The notes under the pieces: generated by a model
What the model saw: the letters and a program-made list of their open reading frames with translations, nothing else
Database searches by the model: none
Told to the model about the DNA's origin: nothing
In this document: one piece after another, positions 16,727-25,948 of the stretch
Layout: every line of letters starts with the position of its first letter
Position numbering within the stretch: position 1 is the stretch's first letter
Program-made: the position numbers and the translations under genes
Source of the DNA: Rummeliibacillus stabekisii
GTDB lineage: Bacteria; Bacillota; Bacilli; Bacillales_A; Planococcaceae
Reading direction: 5' to 3'
Assembly: GCF_007988965.1 (NCBI RefSeq)
Contig: NZ_BJVD01000001.1
Location: 620,001 to 684,000, forward strand
DNA length: 64,000 bases

Positions 16727-17167
16727 TTAACTTTCTGCCAGAACAGAAAATTTTGGAGGTTTTAACCAGCCACATTCCATTTCGCCCTTATTGAAGCCAA
16801 TAAAACCAGAGCTAATTTTTGATAATGTTGCAAATAAATCTAACTCTAACATACGGGAGCCAATACAATAAACATTTAGATAGTATGGCTGAATTTCTAT
16901 GTGAAGATCCCCTTTGAATTGATTACTTAAATAGATTTCATGGTTTTTAATATTAATAGCAGAAAAACTAGTATGTAAATGTTTTTCTATGCTAGTTTCA
17001 ATATCCTCAACAGGCAATGTCTCACATAAATAAGCTAATTCCTGTGAAGGATAAAAATTATTTTGGTTCGTTTTGACCCCATTAATTAATTCGAATAGAA
17101 GACGTTCTCTACCATATATAAATGATTGATGTTTTGGTTTAATATGAAAGATTGAGTAAACACGCAT
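16727..17167 (-). CDS. sirA: Sporulation inhibitor of replication SirA-like
   Basis: A 146-residue soluble protein positioned between tkt and yneF, the place of sirA (yneE) in B. subtilis. SirA binds domain I of DnaA and blocks new replication rounds once sporulation starts. Shared features are the early YGRERLLFELI stretch (about 19-29) and the end CGWLKPPKFSVL. Overall similarity is modest, which is usual for SirA outside Bacillus. In B. subtilis it is under Spo0A control; no confident Spo0A box was identified here. Confidence 0.75.
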   Translation of the reverse strand: MRVYSIFHIKPKHQSFIYGRERLLFELINGVKTNQNNFYPSQELAYLCETLPVEDIETSIEKHLHTSFSAINIKNHEIYLSNQFKGDLHIEIQPYYLNVYCIGSRMLELDLFATLSKISSGFIGFNKGEMECGWLKPPKFSVLAES

Positions 17168-17261
17168 TTTTAAGCCGCCCCTTTCTTTCTACTAAGTATA
17201 CCTTCAATCAAGTGAATATTTTGTCAATTTAAACTGTAAATACCCCACTTTCTTTGTCAAA

Positions 17262-17298
17262 AAACAAAAAGTAGAGGCATATTCCCTCTACTTTTTGG
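17262..17298 (-). terminator. Terminator after tkt
   Basis: A perfect 12-bp stem AAAAAGTAGAGG (17266-17277) / CCTCTACTTTTT (17285-17296) with a 7-base loop is followed on the minus strand by further T residues, just past the tkt stop. Confidence 0.85.
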
Positions 17299-17307
17299 TA
17301 TTTCTAT

Positions 17308-19311
17308 TTATTTTGCCATTAAAGCTTTAACTTTCTCTACTACGTTGTTTACTGTAAAGCCATATTCTTCGATTACTGTTTCTCCAGGTGCACTAGCTCC
17401 GAATCGGTCAATAGCTAAAACATCACCTTCAAAACCAACATATTTATGCCAACCAAATGAAGAAGCCATTTCAATTGCTAATCGTTTTGTTACGTTTTTA
17501 GGCAATACGCTTTCTTTATAGGCTGCATCTTGTTCGTCGAAACGACCTAGATCTGGCATTGATACAACTGTAACATCGATTCCTTCACCAGCTAATGCTT
17601 TTTTAGCAGCAACAGCTAACTGTACTTCAGAACCGGTTGCTAATAGCAATGCATCAGCCACTTCTTTGTCTGCCTTTTCAACAACATAAGCACCTTTTTC
17701 AACGCCTGTATAGATTGCATTCACATCTACATCAAGCACTGGCAGGTTTTGTCGTGACAACACTAAAGCAGTAGGTTTATTTTTAGATGATACTGCAAGC
17801 TTCCATGCAGCGGCAGATTCGTTAGCATCAGCCGGACGGATAACAGAGAGGTTCGGCATCGCACGCAATGCTGCTAAATGTTCAATTGGCTCATGTGTTG
17901 GACCGTCTTCACCAACAGCAATAGAATCATGTGTAAACACATATGTCACAGGAAGTCCCATAAGTGCAGATAAACGTACGGCAGGGCGCACATAGTCAGA
18001 GAAGACAAAGAATGTTCCACCAAACACGTGAAGACCGCCATGCAAAGCCATACCATTTAATGCAGCACCCATTGCGAACTCACGAACACCGAACCAAATA
18101 TTACGTCCAGCTCGTTCAGTTGCAGAGAAATCTCCTGCATCCTTAATAGTAGTTTTATTAGAGCCAGCTAAGTCAGCACTTCCTCCAAAGAAAGAAGGCA
18201 ATTTCTTAGCTAACGCATTAATCACATCACCTGATGATGAACGTGTAGCTACCGATTTGCCTGGCTCGAAAGCTTTGATTTCTGCGTCAAAGTCTTCAGG
18301 CAGCTCTCCATTAATTGCTTTTTCTAGCTGTGCAGAAAGTTCTGGGTATGCTTGTTTGTATGCTTGGAATTGTTCGTTCCATACAGATTCAGCTTCTTCC
18401 CCTTGAATTTTCGCTGCTTCTTTAAATGTTTCGTATACTTCCTCAGGAACGAAGAAATCTTCATTTTCCCATTGATAAGCTTGTTTTGTTAGTAGAACTT
18501 CATCAACGCCAAGCGGTGCACCGTGAGATGATGATTTACCTGATTTGTTAGGAGAACCAAAGCCAATAACTGTTTTAATCTCAATTAATGTAGGTTGTCC
18601 TTTATGAGTTTTTGCTTTTTCGATTGCTGAATTAATAGCTTCAATATCATTGCCATCGTCAACCAAGATATAATTCCAGCCATATGCTTTAAAACGTTCA
18701 GCTGTATTATCTGAGAATGATTTATTCAAATCACCATCTAATGAAATATCATTACTATCGTATAAGACAATTAGTTTATCTAATTGCAAATGGCCAGCAA
18801 GTGAAGCTGCTTCTGCAGATACACCTTCCATTAAATCTCCATCTCCGCAAAGCGCGAATGTATAATGATCTACAATAGAATGTTCTGGTGTGTTGTATAC
18901 TCCTGCTAAATGTGCTTCAGCCATCGCCATACCAACAGCCATAGCAATCCCTTGCCCCAGTGGACCAGTTGTCGCTTCTACTCCAGCAGTGTGCCCAAAT
19001 TCAGGATGACCAGGAGTTAATGAATTCCATTGACGGAAGTTTTTAATTTCATCCATCGGTAAGTCATAACCACCTAAATGAAGTAGGCTGTATAATAACA
19101 TTGAACCATGTCCTGCTGACAATACAAATCTGTCACGGTTAAACCATTTTGGATTTTTTGGATTATGTTGCATTTGTTTTGTCCATAGCGTGTAAGCCAT
19201 TGGTGCTGCACCCATTGGTAAACCTGGATGACCAGAATTTGCTTTTTCGATTGCATCAATCGACAAAGTTCGAATTGTATTAATTGCAAGCTGATCTGCT
19301 TGTAGCGTCAT
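17308..19311 (-). CDS. tkt: Transketolase
   Basis: TPP-dependent enzyme of the non-oxidative pentose phosphate pathway moving two-carbon units between sugar phosphates. The N-terminal [13 protein letters not shown] (catalytic His 28), [15 protein letters not shown], the TPP motif [19 protein letters not shown] and the pyrimidine-domain block [19 protein letters not shown] are all intact. Length 667 is normal. It is downstream of ynzC with a 97-base gap and has its own terminator. It complements the gluconate/6-phosphogluconate genes further right, which feed pentose phosphates, though they are not linked here. Confidence 0.97.
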   Translation of the reverse strand: MTLQADQLAINTIRTLSIDAIEKANSGHPGLPMGAAPMAYTLWTKQMQHNPKNPKWFNRDRFVLSAGHGSMLLYSLLHLGGYDLPMDEIKNFRQWNSLTPGHPEFGHTAGVEATTGPLGQGIAMAVGMAMAEAHLAGVYNTPEHSIVDHYTFALCGDGDLMEGVSAEAASLAGHLQLDKLIVLYDSNDISLDGDLNKSFSDNTAERFKAYGWNYILVDDGNDIEAINSAIEKAKTHKGQPTLIEIKTVIGFGSPNKSGKSSSHGAPLGVDEVLLTKQAYQWENEDFFVPEEVYETFKEAAKIQGEEAESVWNEQFQAYKQAYPELSAQLEKAINGELPEDFDAEIKAFEPGKSVATRSSSGDVINALAKKLPSFFGGSADLAGSNKTTIKDAGDFSATERAGRNIWFGVREFAMGAALNGMALHGGLHVFGGTFFVFSDYVRPAVRLSALMGLPVTYVFTHDSIAVGEDGPTHEPIEHLAALRAMPNLSVIRPADANESAAAWKLAVSSKNKPTALVLSRQNLPVLDVDVNAIYTGVEKGAYVVEKADKEVADALLLATGSEVQLAVAAKKALAGEGIDVTVVSMPDLGRFDEQDAAYKESVLPKNVTKRLAIEMASSFGWHKYVGFEGDVLAIDRFGASAPGETVIEEYGFTVNNVVEKVKALMAK

Positions 19312-19408
19312 GAATAGACATCCTTTCTGAAAGCAAAGTATTATTCTATTACAGTTTAGTCAACATTATGTCAGAAAACAATATTTTTTCGACATTTACT
19401 TTACCTTA

Positions 19409-19645
19409 TTAATTTAAAGGATTATTTCGTTTTTGAATTTCCTTTACCTTTTCCGGTGTTACTTCATCGCCATTTGGATCAAATACTCGGACATGCTCAA
19501 TGGTGTCTCTCATGGAATTACGGAATGTATCCAGATATTCTTTTCGAAGTGCTGTTTGTTCTTTCGCTTCCTCGACACTTAGTCCTTCTGCTTTTGATTT
19601 TCTAGACAGGAAATTAATACGGTCAATCTTTTCTTTTGGCAACAT
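19409..19645 (-). CDS. ynzC: YnzC-like protein (DUF896)
   Basis: A 78-residue helical protein beginning MLPKEKIDRINFLSRKSKAEGL and containing EAKEQTALRKEYLDTFR, both standard for DUF896 (UPF0291). In B. subtilis ynzC belongs to the LexA-controlled yneA-yneB-ynzC operon; here it keeps that order but is separated from yneB by 129 bases. Function unknown. Confidence 0.9.
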   Translation of the reverse strand: MLPKEKIDRINFLSRKSKAEGLSVEEAKEQTALRKEYLDTFRNSMRDTIEHVRVFDPNGDEVTPEKVKEIQKRNNPLN

Positions 19646-19774
19646 TTATATACACCCTTTCATATTCTTCATATCTTAAAGAGTATGTAAAATATGTTTT
19701 AAGTGCAAGCGTTAAGCATTATTTGCATATCAAGCCAACCTGTATTCGAAAGTAAACTTTTCGACAGTTTACAA

Positions 19775-20738
<964 letters not shown>

Positions 20739-20755
20739 AAGGATCTCCCCTTCGT

Positions 20756-20769
20756 CGAATGTTTGTTCG
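20756..20769. promoter_or_regulatory. LexA box in the yneA leader
   Basis: CGAATGTTTGTTCG fits the Bacillus SOS box (CGAAC-N4-GTTCG) with one mismatch, lying between the yneA promoter and its ATG. Confidence 0.75.
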
Positions 20770-20784
20770 TAGTTTATATAAATC

Positions 20785-20813
20785 AATATAATACGAACAT
20801 GCGTTTTTGTCAA
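20785..20813 (-). promoter_or_regulatory. yneA promoter
   Basis: A perfect TTGACA -35 (20808-20813, minus strand) with a 17-base spacer and TATATT -10 (20785-20790) drives yneA-yneB-ynzC. A LexA box lies inside the spacer. Confidence 0.8.
20794..20807. promoter_or_regulatory. LexA box in the yneA promoter spacer
   Basis: CGAACATGCGTTTT keeps the CGAAC-N4-GTTT core and sits between the -35 and -10 of yneA, where repressor binding would block polymerase. Confidence 0.75.
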
Positions 20814-20821
20814 ATATATTT

Positions 20822-20835
20822 CGAACCTATGTTTG
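20822..20835. promoter_or_regulatory. LexA box at the lexA promoter
   Basis: CGAACCTATGTTTG matches the SOS consensus and overlaps the -35 of lexA, consistent with autoregulation. Confidence 0.75.
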
Positions 20836-20861
20836 CATCCATTTAATAGACATGTTATACT
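20833..20861 (+). promoter_or_regulatory. lexA promoter
   Basis: TTGCAT (20833-20838), 17-base spacer, TATACT (20856-20861); about 45 bases ahead of the lexA start. Confidence 0.65.
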
Positions 20862-20905
20862 TCATTTAACAATTAAAGAAAATTGCTGATAAGAGGGTGA
20901 GCAAA

Positions 20906-21520
20906 TTGAAAAAGGTATCAAAAAGACAAGATGATATATTGGAATTTATAAAAGAAGAAGTACGCACTAAAGGATATCCGCCTTCTGTACGAGAAATAGG
21001 CGAAGCAGTAGGTTTAGCTTCCAGTTCAACTGTCCACGGCCATTTGAATAGATTGGAAAGCAAAGGGCTGATTCGCAGAGACCCGACAAAACCGCGCGCT
21101 ATTGAAATCTTAGATCAAGGAAATGTTACCAAACAGGGTGTTATGCATGTTCCTTTAGTTGGGAAAGTAACTGCCGGGTTACCTATCACCGCTATCGAAA
21201 ATATTGAAGAGTACTTCCCTATTCCTGACACTTACGGTGGATCAGATGACCATATTTTTATGCTCGAAATCATGGGTGAATCTATGATAGAGGCAGGAAT
21301 TCTCGATGGAGACTATGTGATTGTCAAACAACAGGCAACTGCCAATAATGGAGATATCGTAGTAGCTATGACGGAGGAGAACGAAGCAACAGTAAAACGT
21401 TTTTATAAAGAAAAGGGACACTTCCGTTTACAACCAGAGAATTCCTCTATGGAGCCAATAATTGTTGAAAACGTTGCTGTTCTTGGTAAAGTTGTTGGTC
21501 TTTATCGAAACATATACTGA
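20906..21520 (+). CDS. lexA: SOS repressor LexA
   Basis: Repressor of the SOS regulon, inactivated by RecA-stimulated self-cleavage. The N-terminal winged helix ([21 protein letters not shown]) and C-terminal protease domain are complete: Ala-Gly cleavage site in GKVTAGLPI, catalytic Ser in [10 protein letters not shown], catalytic Lys in [12 protein letters not shown] 20906 behind GAGGG gives a 204-residue protein aligned at the N-terminus with B. subtilis LexA; an in-frame GTG at 20897 is less likely. Divergent from yneA with three LexA boxes between. Confidence 0.96.
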   Translation: MKKVSKRQDDILEFIKEEVRTKGYPPSVREIGEAVGLASSSTVHGHLNRLESKGLIRRDPTKPRAIEILDQGNVTKQGVMHVPLVGKVTAGLPITAIENIEEYFPIPDTYGGSDDHIFMLEIMGESMIEAGILDGDYVIVKQQATANNGDIVVAMTEENEATVKRFYKEKGHFRLQPENSSMEPIIVENVAVLGKVVGLYRNIY

Positions 21521-21528
21521 TACTTAAA

Positions 21529-21575
21529 AAAACAATCGAGTCTATTACATTACCTGTAGACTGATTGTTTTTTTA
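21529..21575 (+). terminator. Terminator after lexA
   Basis: A 13-bp stem with a single bulge (AACAATCGAGTCTA against TAGACTGATTGTT) is followed by eight T residues, directly after the lexA stop. Confidence 0.85.
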
Positions 21576-21669
21576 TAAACACAAAACAGATAGCGCGGGT
21601 GTTAAATTAGTTTTATTTTGCGCCTACTTAAAGTGCTATTTTGCAGTATGAAAACATTGCATGTTTCTT

Positions 21670-22170
21670 TTATTTCTCAACTAGCTTTTTAATCGCCAAC
21701 ATGGACTTACCCTGAATAATACCTGTATCTTCAAATTTAAATGAAGCGTATAATGTTTTAGCTTTGATATTACTTGTTTGATAAAAGAGAGCTATATATT
21801 CTGCTTCACCAAATGGCCACGTTACTATTTCCTTCAACATTTTTTCAAATGCAAGTTTGCCATATCCTTTCCCTTGGTAACTCTTTCCAATCATAATATG
21901 CCAAATAAAATAGCTCTTCTTGCCGTAAAAATCTTCTTTTTCAAACGATTCGTGATCCAACGTATCATAAATATACATCAAAAATCCAACCACCACTTCA
22001 CCGGCATAAATGGCATAGGGTGCAGCAAATATCCCTTCTGCATTCAACATATGAGCATCTGCAAAGCTTCTTAGGTTAGTAGTTTCTATAAAGTCTTTTT
22101 GGTTTTCTTCAACTTCAAGTGCTATTACTTTCTCTATGTTATCTCCAGTTATTTTTCGTAATTCAATCAT
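21670..22170 (-). CDS. GNAT-family N-acetyltransferase, BltD/PaiA-like
   Basis: A 166-residue GNAT protein with the acetyl-CoA loop IMIGKSYQGKGYGKLAFEKML (about 92-112) and the late motif TSNIKAKTLYASFKFEDTG. The N-terminal region (VIALEVEENQKDFIETT) resembles spermine/spermidine acetyltransferases such as BltD, so a polyamine substrate is possible but unproven. It lies in an accessory patch between lexA and glnA. Confidence 0.75.
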   Translation of the reverse strand: MIELRKITGDNIEKVIALEVEENQKDFIETTNLRSFADAHMLNAEGIFAAPYAIYAGEVVVGFLMYIYDTLDHESFEKEDFYGKKSYFIWHIMIGKSYQGKGYGKLAFEKMLKEIVTWPFGEAEYIALFYQTSNIKAKTLYASFKFEDTGIIQGKSMLAIKKLVEK

Positions 22171-22621
22171 TTTCTATTTTTTCTCCTCTCTTAATACAAT
22201 CCACTACCTCCTTGCACATTCAAAACATAGTCACATATCATACGATTATTCTCATAATATGCTGTACAAAGTATTCACCAGTAATAAACTCTACTCTTCC
22301 TGATTTTTCATTCTAGCGCCATACATAATTGTAATAAAACTTAAAAACTTCCATTATTCAATATAAGTAAATATATTACAGTGTATAATATAGGTAAATA
22401 CAGGGATATAAATTTTTAGATTTAACAGTCAGATGGTTTAACACATCATCTATTGCACAAAAATATCTCTCGACAATTGAGTGAAGCAAAAACACAACAT
22501 TTTTGCTTTCCGAAGCGCTTAAATATGAACGTGATAAGGCTACTATTATTGTTTAGGATTAAGGTTATCTGGGTGAAGTAAGCAAGACTAATATCAAAAA
22601 GTGACAGAGGTAGGTTAGAAG
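22171..22621. other. 451-base gap, AT-rich, possible decayed coding DNA
   Basis: No intact gene is visible. On the plus strand about 22416-22476 reads in frame as DLTVRWFNTSSIAQKYLSTI before a stop, and 22500-22550 reads LSEALKYERDKATIIV; both look more protein-like than their surroundings but have no start or recognisable family. An 8-bp hairpin (AGCAAAAA / TTTTTGCT) is at about 22485-22508. The last 40 bases hold the ribosome site of the next gene. Confidence 0.3.
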
Positions 22622-22930
22622 ATGGATACTTTTAAAGCTTCAGAAAATGATGACGGTTCTTATATTGACTTGGAAGTTCTACAACATTACTTGGCAACTG
22701 GAAGAGAAGTTGAATTCTACTATCATAAAACAAAATACTATATAGCAAATAGCTCTGAAGGATATATACTTTTAGAAGTATTTCCAGGTTCTGATACCGA
22801 GAGTAAGGATATTTCTGATAGTTTTAATGATACAAATGAATTTTTGCTTAATGTTAAAATCGCTAATACCTCATTAAAAGAGATTTTCTCGAAGCATACT
22901 AAGAATATAGAGATCGTCTTTATCTATTAA
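22622..22930 (+). CDS. Hypothetical 102-residue acidic protein
   Basis: Soluble, acidic, without membrane segments or cysteine motifs. It starts at ATG with GAGGT about 12 bases upstream. The middle (YLATGREVEFYYHKTKYYIA, then EGYILLE) looks like a small beta-rich fold of a type found in scattered Firmicutes proteins, but I cannot name a family. It is AT-rich relative to flanking core genes and lies between a GNAT gene and a possible immunity protein, so it is probably accessory DNA. Whether it is expressed is unknown. Confidence 0.55.
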   Translation: MDTFKASENDDGSYIDLEVLQHYLATGREVEFYYHKTKYYIANSSEGYILLEVFPGSDTESKDISDSFNDTNEFLLNVKIANTSLKEIFSKHTKNIEIVFIY

Positions 22931-23103
22931 AGATTGAAATGGGTGACTTGCTAATCCCGATAGGGTGTTATCGTATTTAGTTTTTTAATTGTCTGTGACT
23001 AAATAGAAATAGACCTCAACATGTAAAAGATATTAGGATCCTACGACTTAAAATTGAGTTTATTGTTAGTATTATTTTGGTAATTCGCATTTTTTCTTAA
23101 ATA

Positions 23104-23712
23104 TTATTCGACTATCTGTTTTTGTTCTTCTAAAAATTGATTCCATCTATTTAAAAATAGTTCTTGATTTTTCTCTGTTACTTCAAAAGTCATCGAGAAA
23201 TATCGAAAATCACGAGCTGGTATTGAAGGTATTTTAAAATCCCAAATAACATTGTAAACTTTGGTACTATAGTCTATTTCTTTTAATTCTGAGTCGTATC
23301 GTTTCGGATGATTATATTTTTTGGGGTTTTGATACAACCACAATAAAGCAATATAAAGATATTTGTTTTTACAGTCAATCATGAATTGTTTATTTTCCAA
23401 TAACATTGAATCAATTATTTTCTCTTGTATTAAATCATTAATATACTTTTCGGCTAAGTCTTCTTCATTTTTAAAAAGTGAAGCAAGCTCAAATAGCGTA
23501 TATGAAGTATTATCATTAATTGATACCTCTGATACTGCTTTTTCAATAGCATAATTTAGAGAAACATATTGACTTTTTAATCCAAAATATAATTCATTCC
23601 AATTTAAAGAGGCTTGATCTATAAAGAAAGCATACGGAATATTTAAATTCAACGAGTTCTCTGGCATATCTAAAATAAATTCTTCATTCTGATAATCTGT
23701 CATATTAATCAT
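23104..23712 (-). CDS. Hypothetical 202-residue protein, possibly DUF2247/immunity-like
   Basis: Soluble, no signal peptide. The pattern ASLNWNELYFGLKSQYVSLNYAIEKA followed by LFELASLFKNEED and IALLWLYQNPKKY recalls DUF2247 proteins, a group sometimes found with polymorphic toxin immunity genes; this is from memory and needs a profile search. AAGGAG lies close to the ATG at 23712 (a second ATG is at 23703). Low GC and isolated position suggest an accessory gene. No toxin gene is adjacent. Confidence 0.5.
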   Translation of the reverse strand: MINMTDYQNEEFILDMPENSLNLNIPYAFFIDQASLNWNELYFGLKSQYVSLNYAIEKAVSEVSINDNTSYTLFELASLFKNEEDLAEKYINDLIQEKIIDSMLLENKQFMIDCKNKYLYIALLWLYQNPKKYNHPKRYDSELKEIDYSTKVYNVIWDFKIPSIPARDFRYFSMTFEVTEKNQELFLNRWNQFLEEQKQIVE

Positions 23713-23951
23713 TCATCTCCTTTTCGACAGAATAAACTACCCTTAGGTATTTAACCAATAGCTTGTTGTACCCGGTATCACATTTGACGCGTGATTTGTC
23801 CTTCTCTATTAATTGTATAATGAACTATACCTTCTTCTCTTTCAATGTTTTTCCTTCCTTTTATCAATTTACTTTTCTTTACACCTTTTGCTTTTTATAT
23901 TCTTTTCAAATTTTGTAAATCCTGTATGCATAATAAACAACTATCAATACA

Positions 23952-23986
23952 AAAAAGCGCTGGGACTTTGAATCCCAGCGCTTTTT
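23952..23986 (-). terminator. Terminator after glnA
   Basis: A perfect 12-bp GC-rich stem AAAGCGCTGGGA (23954-23965) / TCCCAGCGCTTT (23973-23984) followed by T residues on the minus strand, overlapping the approach to the glnA stop. Confidence 0.85.
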
Positions 23987-23989
23987 ATT

Positions 23990-25324
23990 TTAGTAAGTCT
24001 TCATGTATTGGTCACGTTCCCATTGGTGGACCTGTGTTCTGAAGAAATCAAATTCTATTTCTTTTGCTTCACGGAAATTAGCATAAATATGCTTTCCTAA
24101 AGCACCTTGAATGACTTGATCCTCAGCAAGGGCGTGCAATGCGTCATCAAGGTTTGCCGGCAAATTGCCAATGCCTTCTTCTAGTCTTTCTTCAGCATTC
24201 ATCACATAAATATTTCGATCAACTGCAGGTGGCGGTGTCAACTGTTGCTCAATACCATTTAATCCCGCTTCTAGAATGACAGCCATCGCTAAATAAGGAT
24301 TTGCTGCTGGATCAACTGAACGTACTTCAATCCGAGTAGATAGACCGCGAGAAGCTGGAATACGGATAAGAGGAGATCGATTCTGTGCTGACCAAGCAAT
24401 ATAACATGGAGCTTCATAACCTGGCACTAATCGTTTATAAGAGTTCACAGTTGGATTTGTCACAGCTGTAAAGCCTTTGACATGTTTTAATACCCCAGCC
24501 ATAAATTGATATGCTGTATCGCTCAATTGCAGGTCGCCATTCGGATTAAAGAAAGCATTTTCTGACCCTTTAAATAAAGATACATTACAATGCATCCCAG
24601 AACCCGCCACACCAAACAATGGTTTAGGCATAAACGTTGCGTGTAAACCGTGTTTGCGAGCAATTGTTTTTACAACCAATTTAAATGTTTGGATGTTATC
24701 GCATGCTGTAATCGCATCTGCATATTTAAAATCAATTTCATGTTGGCCCGGTGCTACTTCGTGGTGAGATGCTTCAATTTCAAATCCCATTTCTTCCAAC
24801 TCAAGCACAATATCACGACGGCAATTTTCACCTAAGTCTGTTGGTGCTAAATCAAAGTAACCACCATGGTCATTTAGTTCAAGTGTTGGTTCGCCCTTTT
24901 CATCTAATTTAAATAAGAAAAACTCAGGCTCAGGTCCTAAATTAAAGCTGGTAAAGCCCATTTCTTTCATACGGTTTAATATGCGACGCAAGTTATTTCT
25001 TGGGTCTCCTGCAAACGGTGTACCATCTGCACTGTATACATCACAAATAAAGCGGCATACTGTACCTTTGCCGATTGTCCATGGGAATACAATAAATGTA
25101 TCTAAATCAGGATATAAGTACATATCAGATTCTTCAATACGCACAAAACCTTCAATAGACGAGCCATCGAACATCATTTTATTATCCAACGCTTTTTCTA
25201 GCTGACTTACAGGTATTTCTACGTTCTTAATAGATCCTAATACATCTGTGAATTGTAAACGGATAAAATTCACTTCTTTTTCTACTACCAATCTACGAAT
25301 ATCATCTTTTGTAAACTTTCCCAA
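23990..25324 (-). CDS. glnA: Glutamine synthetase, type I-alpha
   Basis: Forms glutamine from glutamate and ammonia with ATP; in Bacillales it also acts as a nitrogen sensor by binding GlnR and TnrA when feedback-inhibited. Motifs: [11 protein letters not shown] (50-60) with R62, the feedback-inhibition arginine of the alpha subtype; [11 protein letters not shown]; the ATP-site [11 protein letters not shown]; and the [13 protein letters not shown] active-site flap region. Length 444 with no adenylylation loop. It follows glnR by 35 bases in the classic glnRA operon and ends in a strong terminator. Confidence 0.98.
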   Translation of the reverse strand: MGKFTKDDIRRLVVEKEVNFIRLQFTDVLGSIKNVEIPVSQLEKALDNKMMFDGSSIEGFVRIEESDMYLYPDLDTFIVFPWTIGKGTVCRFICDVYSADGTPFAGDPRNNLRRILNRMKEMGFTSFNLGPEPEFFLFKLDEKGEPTLELNDHGGYFDLAPTDLGENCRRDIVLELEEMGFEIEASHHEVAPGQHEIDFKYADAITACDNIQTFKLVVKTIARKHGLHATFMPKPLFGVAGSGMHCNVSLFKGSENAFFNPNGDLQLSDTAYQFMAGVLKHVKGFTAVTNPTVNSYKRLVPGYEAPCYIAWSAQNRSPLIRIPASRGLSTRIEVRSVDPAANPYLAMAVILEAGLNGIEQQLTPPPAVDRNIYVMNAEERLEEGIGNLPANLDDALHALAEDQVIQGALGKHIYANFREAKEIEFDFFRTQVHQWERDQYMKTY

Positions 25325-25359
25325 TGAAATCTCTCCCTATATGTAGAATTTTTTAGGTG

Positions 25360-25743
25360 TTATGAAAAGAAACGAGATAAATCTCCATGTCGGATAGAGG
25401 TTTTTTGCATACTTTGCGCTTGACGCATTTCTTCTCGTAAAATCCTTCTTAAATCTTCATCAGTAATTTCTTTCTTCAATTGCTTGGTAACAAGCGGTTC
25501 ATTTTTCATTTCAAATACTTTTTTAATTCCAGCCATATTGATGCCTTGTTCTAATAAATCCTTAATCTCTAATAAATCATCAACATCATTTAATGAAAAC
25601 ATCCGGCGATTCCCTTCAGTTCTTGCTGGAACAATGAGCTCATGTTCTTCGTAATAGCGAATTTGACGAGCGGTTAAATCAGTTAGTTGCATCACAATGC
25701 TAATTGGCAGCAAAGGCATAGTCTTTCTAATCTCTTTATTCAA
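25360..25743 (-). CDS. glnR: Nitrogen repressor GlnR (MerR family)
   Basis: Represses glnRA when glutamine is plentiful. The MerR helix-turn-helix (PISIVMQLTDLTARQIRYYEE) and wing (PARTEGNRRMFSLNDVDDLLEI) are followed by a dimerisation helix and the GlnR-type autoinhibitory tail ending RHGDLSRFFS. TTG 25743, behind AGGTGAAGG, gives an N-terminus with the same spacing as B. subtilis GlnR; a GTG 21 bases upstream would add seven residues. Two operators lie in its promoter. Confidence 0.95.
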   Translation of the reverse strand: MNKEIRKTMPLLPISIVMQLTDLTARQIRYYEEHELIVPARTEGNRRMFSLNDVDDLLEIKDLLEQGINMAGIKKVFEMKNEPLVTKQLKKEITDEDLRRILREEMRQAQSMQKTSIRHGDLSRFFS

Positions 25744-25770
25744 ATCCTTCACCTCACCTTTCACAAGTTA

Positions 25771-25799
25771 ATTTTATAACATGTCAGCTTTACTGTCAA
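25771..25799 (-). promoter_or_regulatory. glnRA promoter
   Basis: TTGACA -35 (25794-25799), 17-base spacer and TAAAAT -10 (25771-25776) on the minus strand, 28 bases before the chosen start. Confidence 0.75.
25782..25798. promoter_or_regulatory. Second, weaker GlnR/TnrA site
   Basis: Read on the minus strand, TGACA-N7-TGACA fits one half of the TGTNAN7TNACA consensus and overlaps the -35 and spacer, like the second glnRA operator of B. subtilis. Confidence 0.5.
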
Positions 25800-25804
25800 C
25801 ACAA

Positions 25805-25821
25805 TGTTAGGTTTTCTAACA
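25805..25821. promoter_or_regulatory. GlnR/TnrA operator
   Basis: TGTTAGGTTTTCTAACA is a perfect TGTNAN7TNACA site with symmetric TGTTA/TAACA arms, placed just upstream of the -35. Confidence 0.85.
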
Positions 25822-25880
25822 TGCAAATTAAAACTTAATTAACAGGAGTTAAAATACGTATTCATTCCTTTAGAAATATA

Positions 25881-25918
25881 AAAAAACATCCTTCCTTATA
25901 TTCGGAAGGATGTTTTAT
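25881..25918 (-). terminator. Terminator after ynbB
   Basis: A perfect 12-bp stem AAACATCCTTCC (25884-25895) / GGAAGGATGTTT (25904-25915), loop 8, with T run on the minus strand. It insulates glnR from ynbB. Confidence 0.85.
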
Positions 25919-25948
25919 TATCTCTTAATAGCTCTGTTTTCTTACCTT

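Noticed and set aside
23845-24042. 65-residue hydrophobic open frame between the DUF2247-like gene and glnA
   Set aside because: Runs through the glnA terminator hairpin into the glnA coding end and lacks a ribosome binding site.
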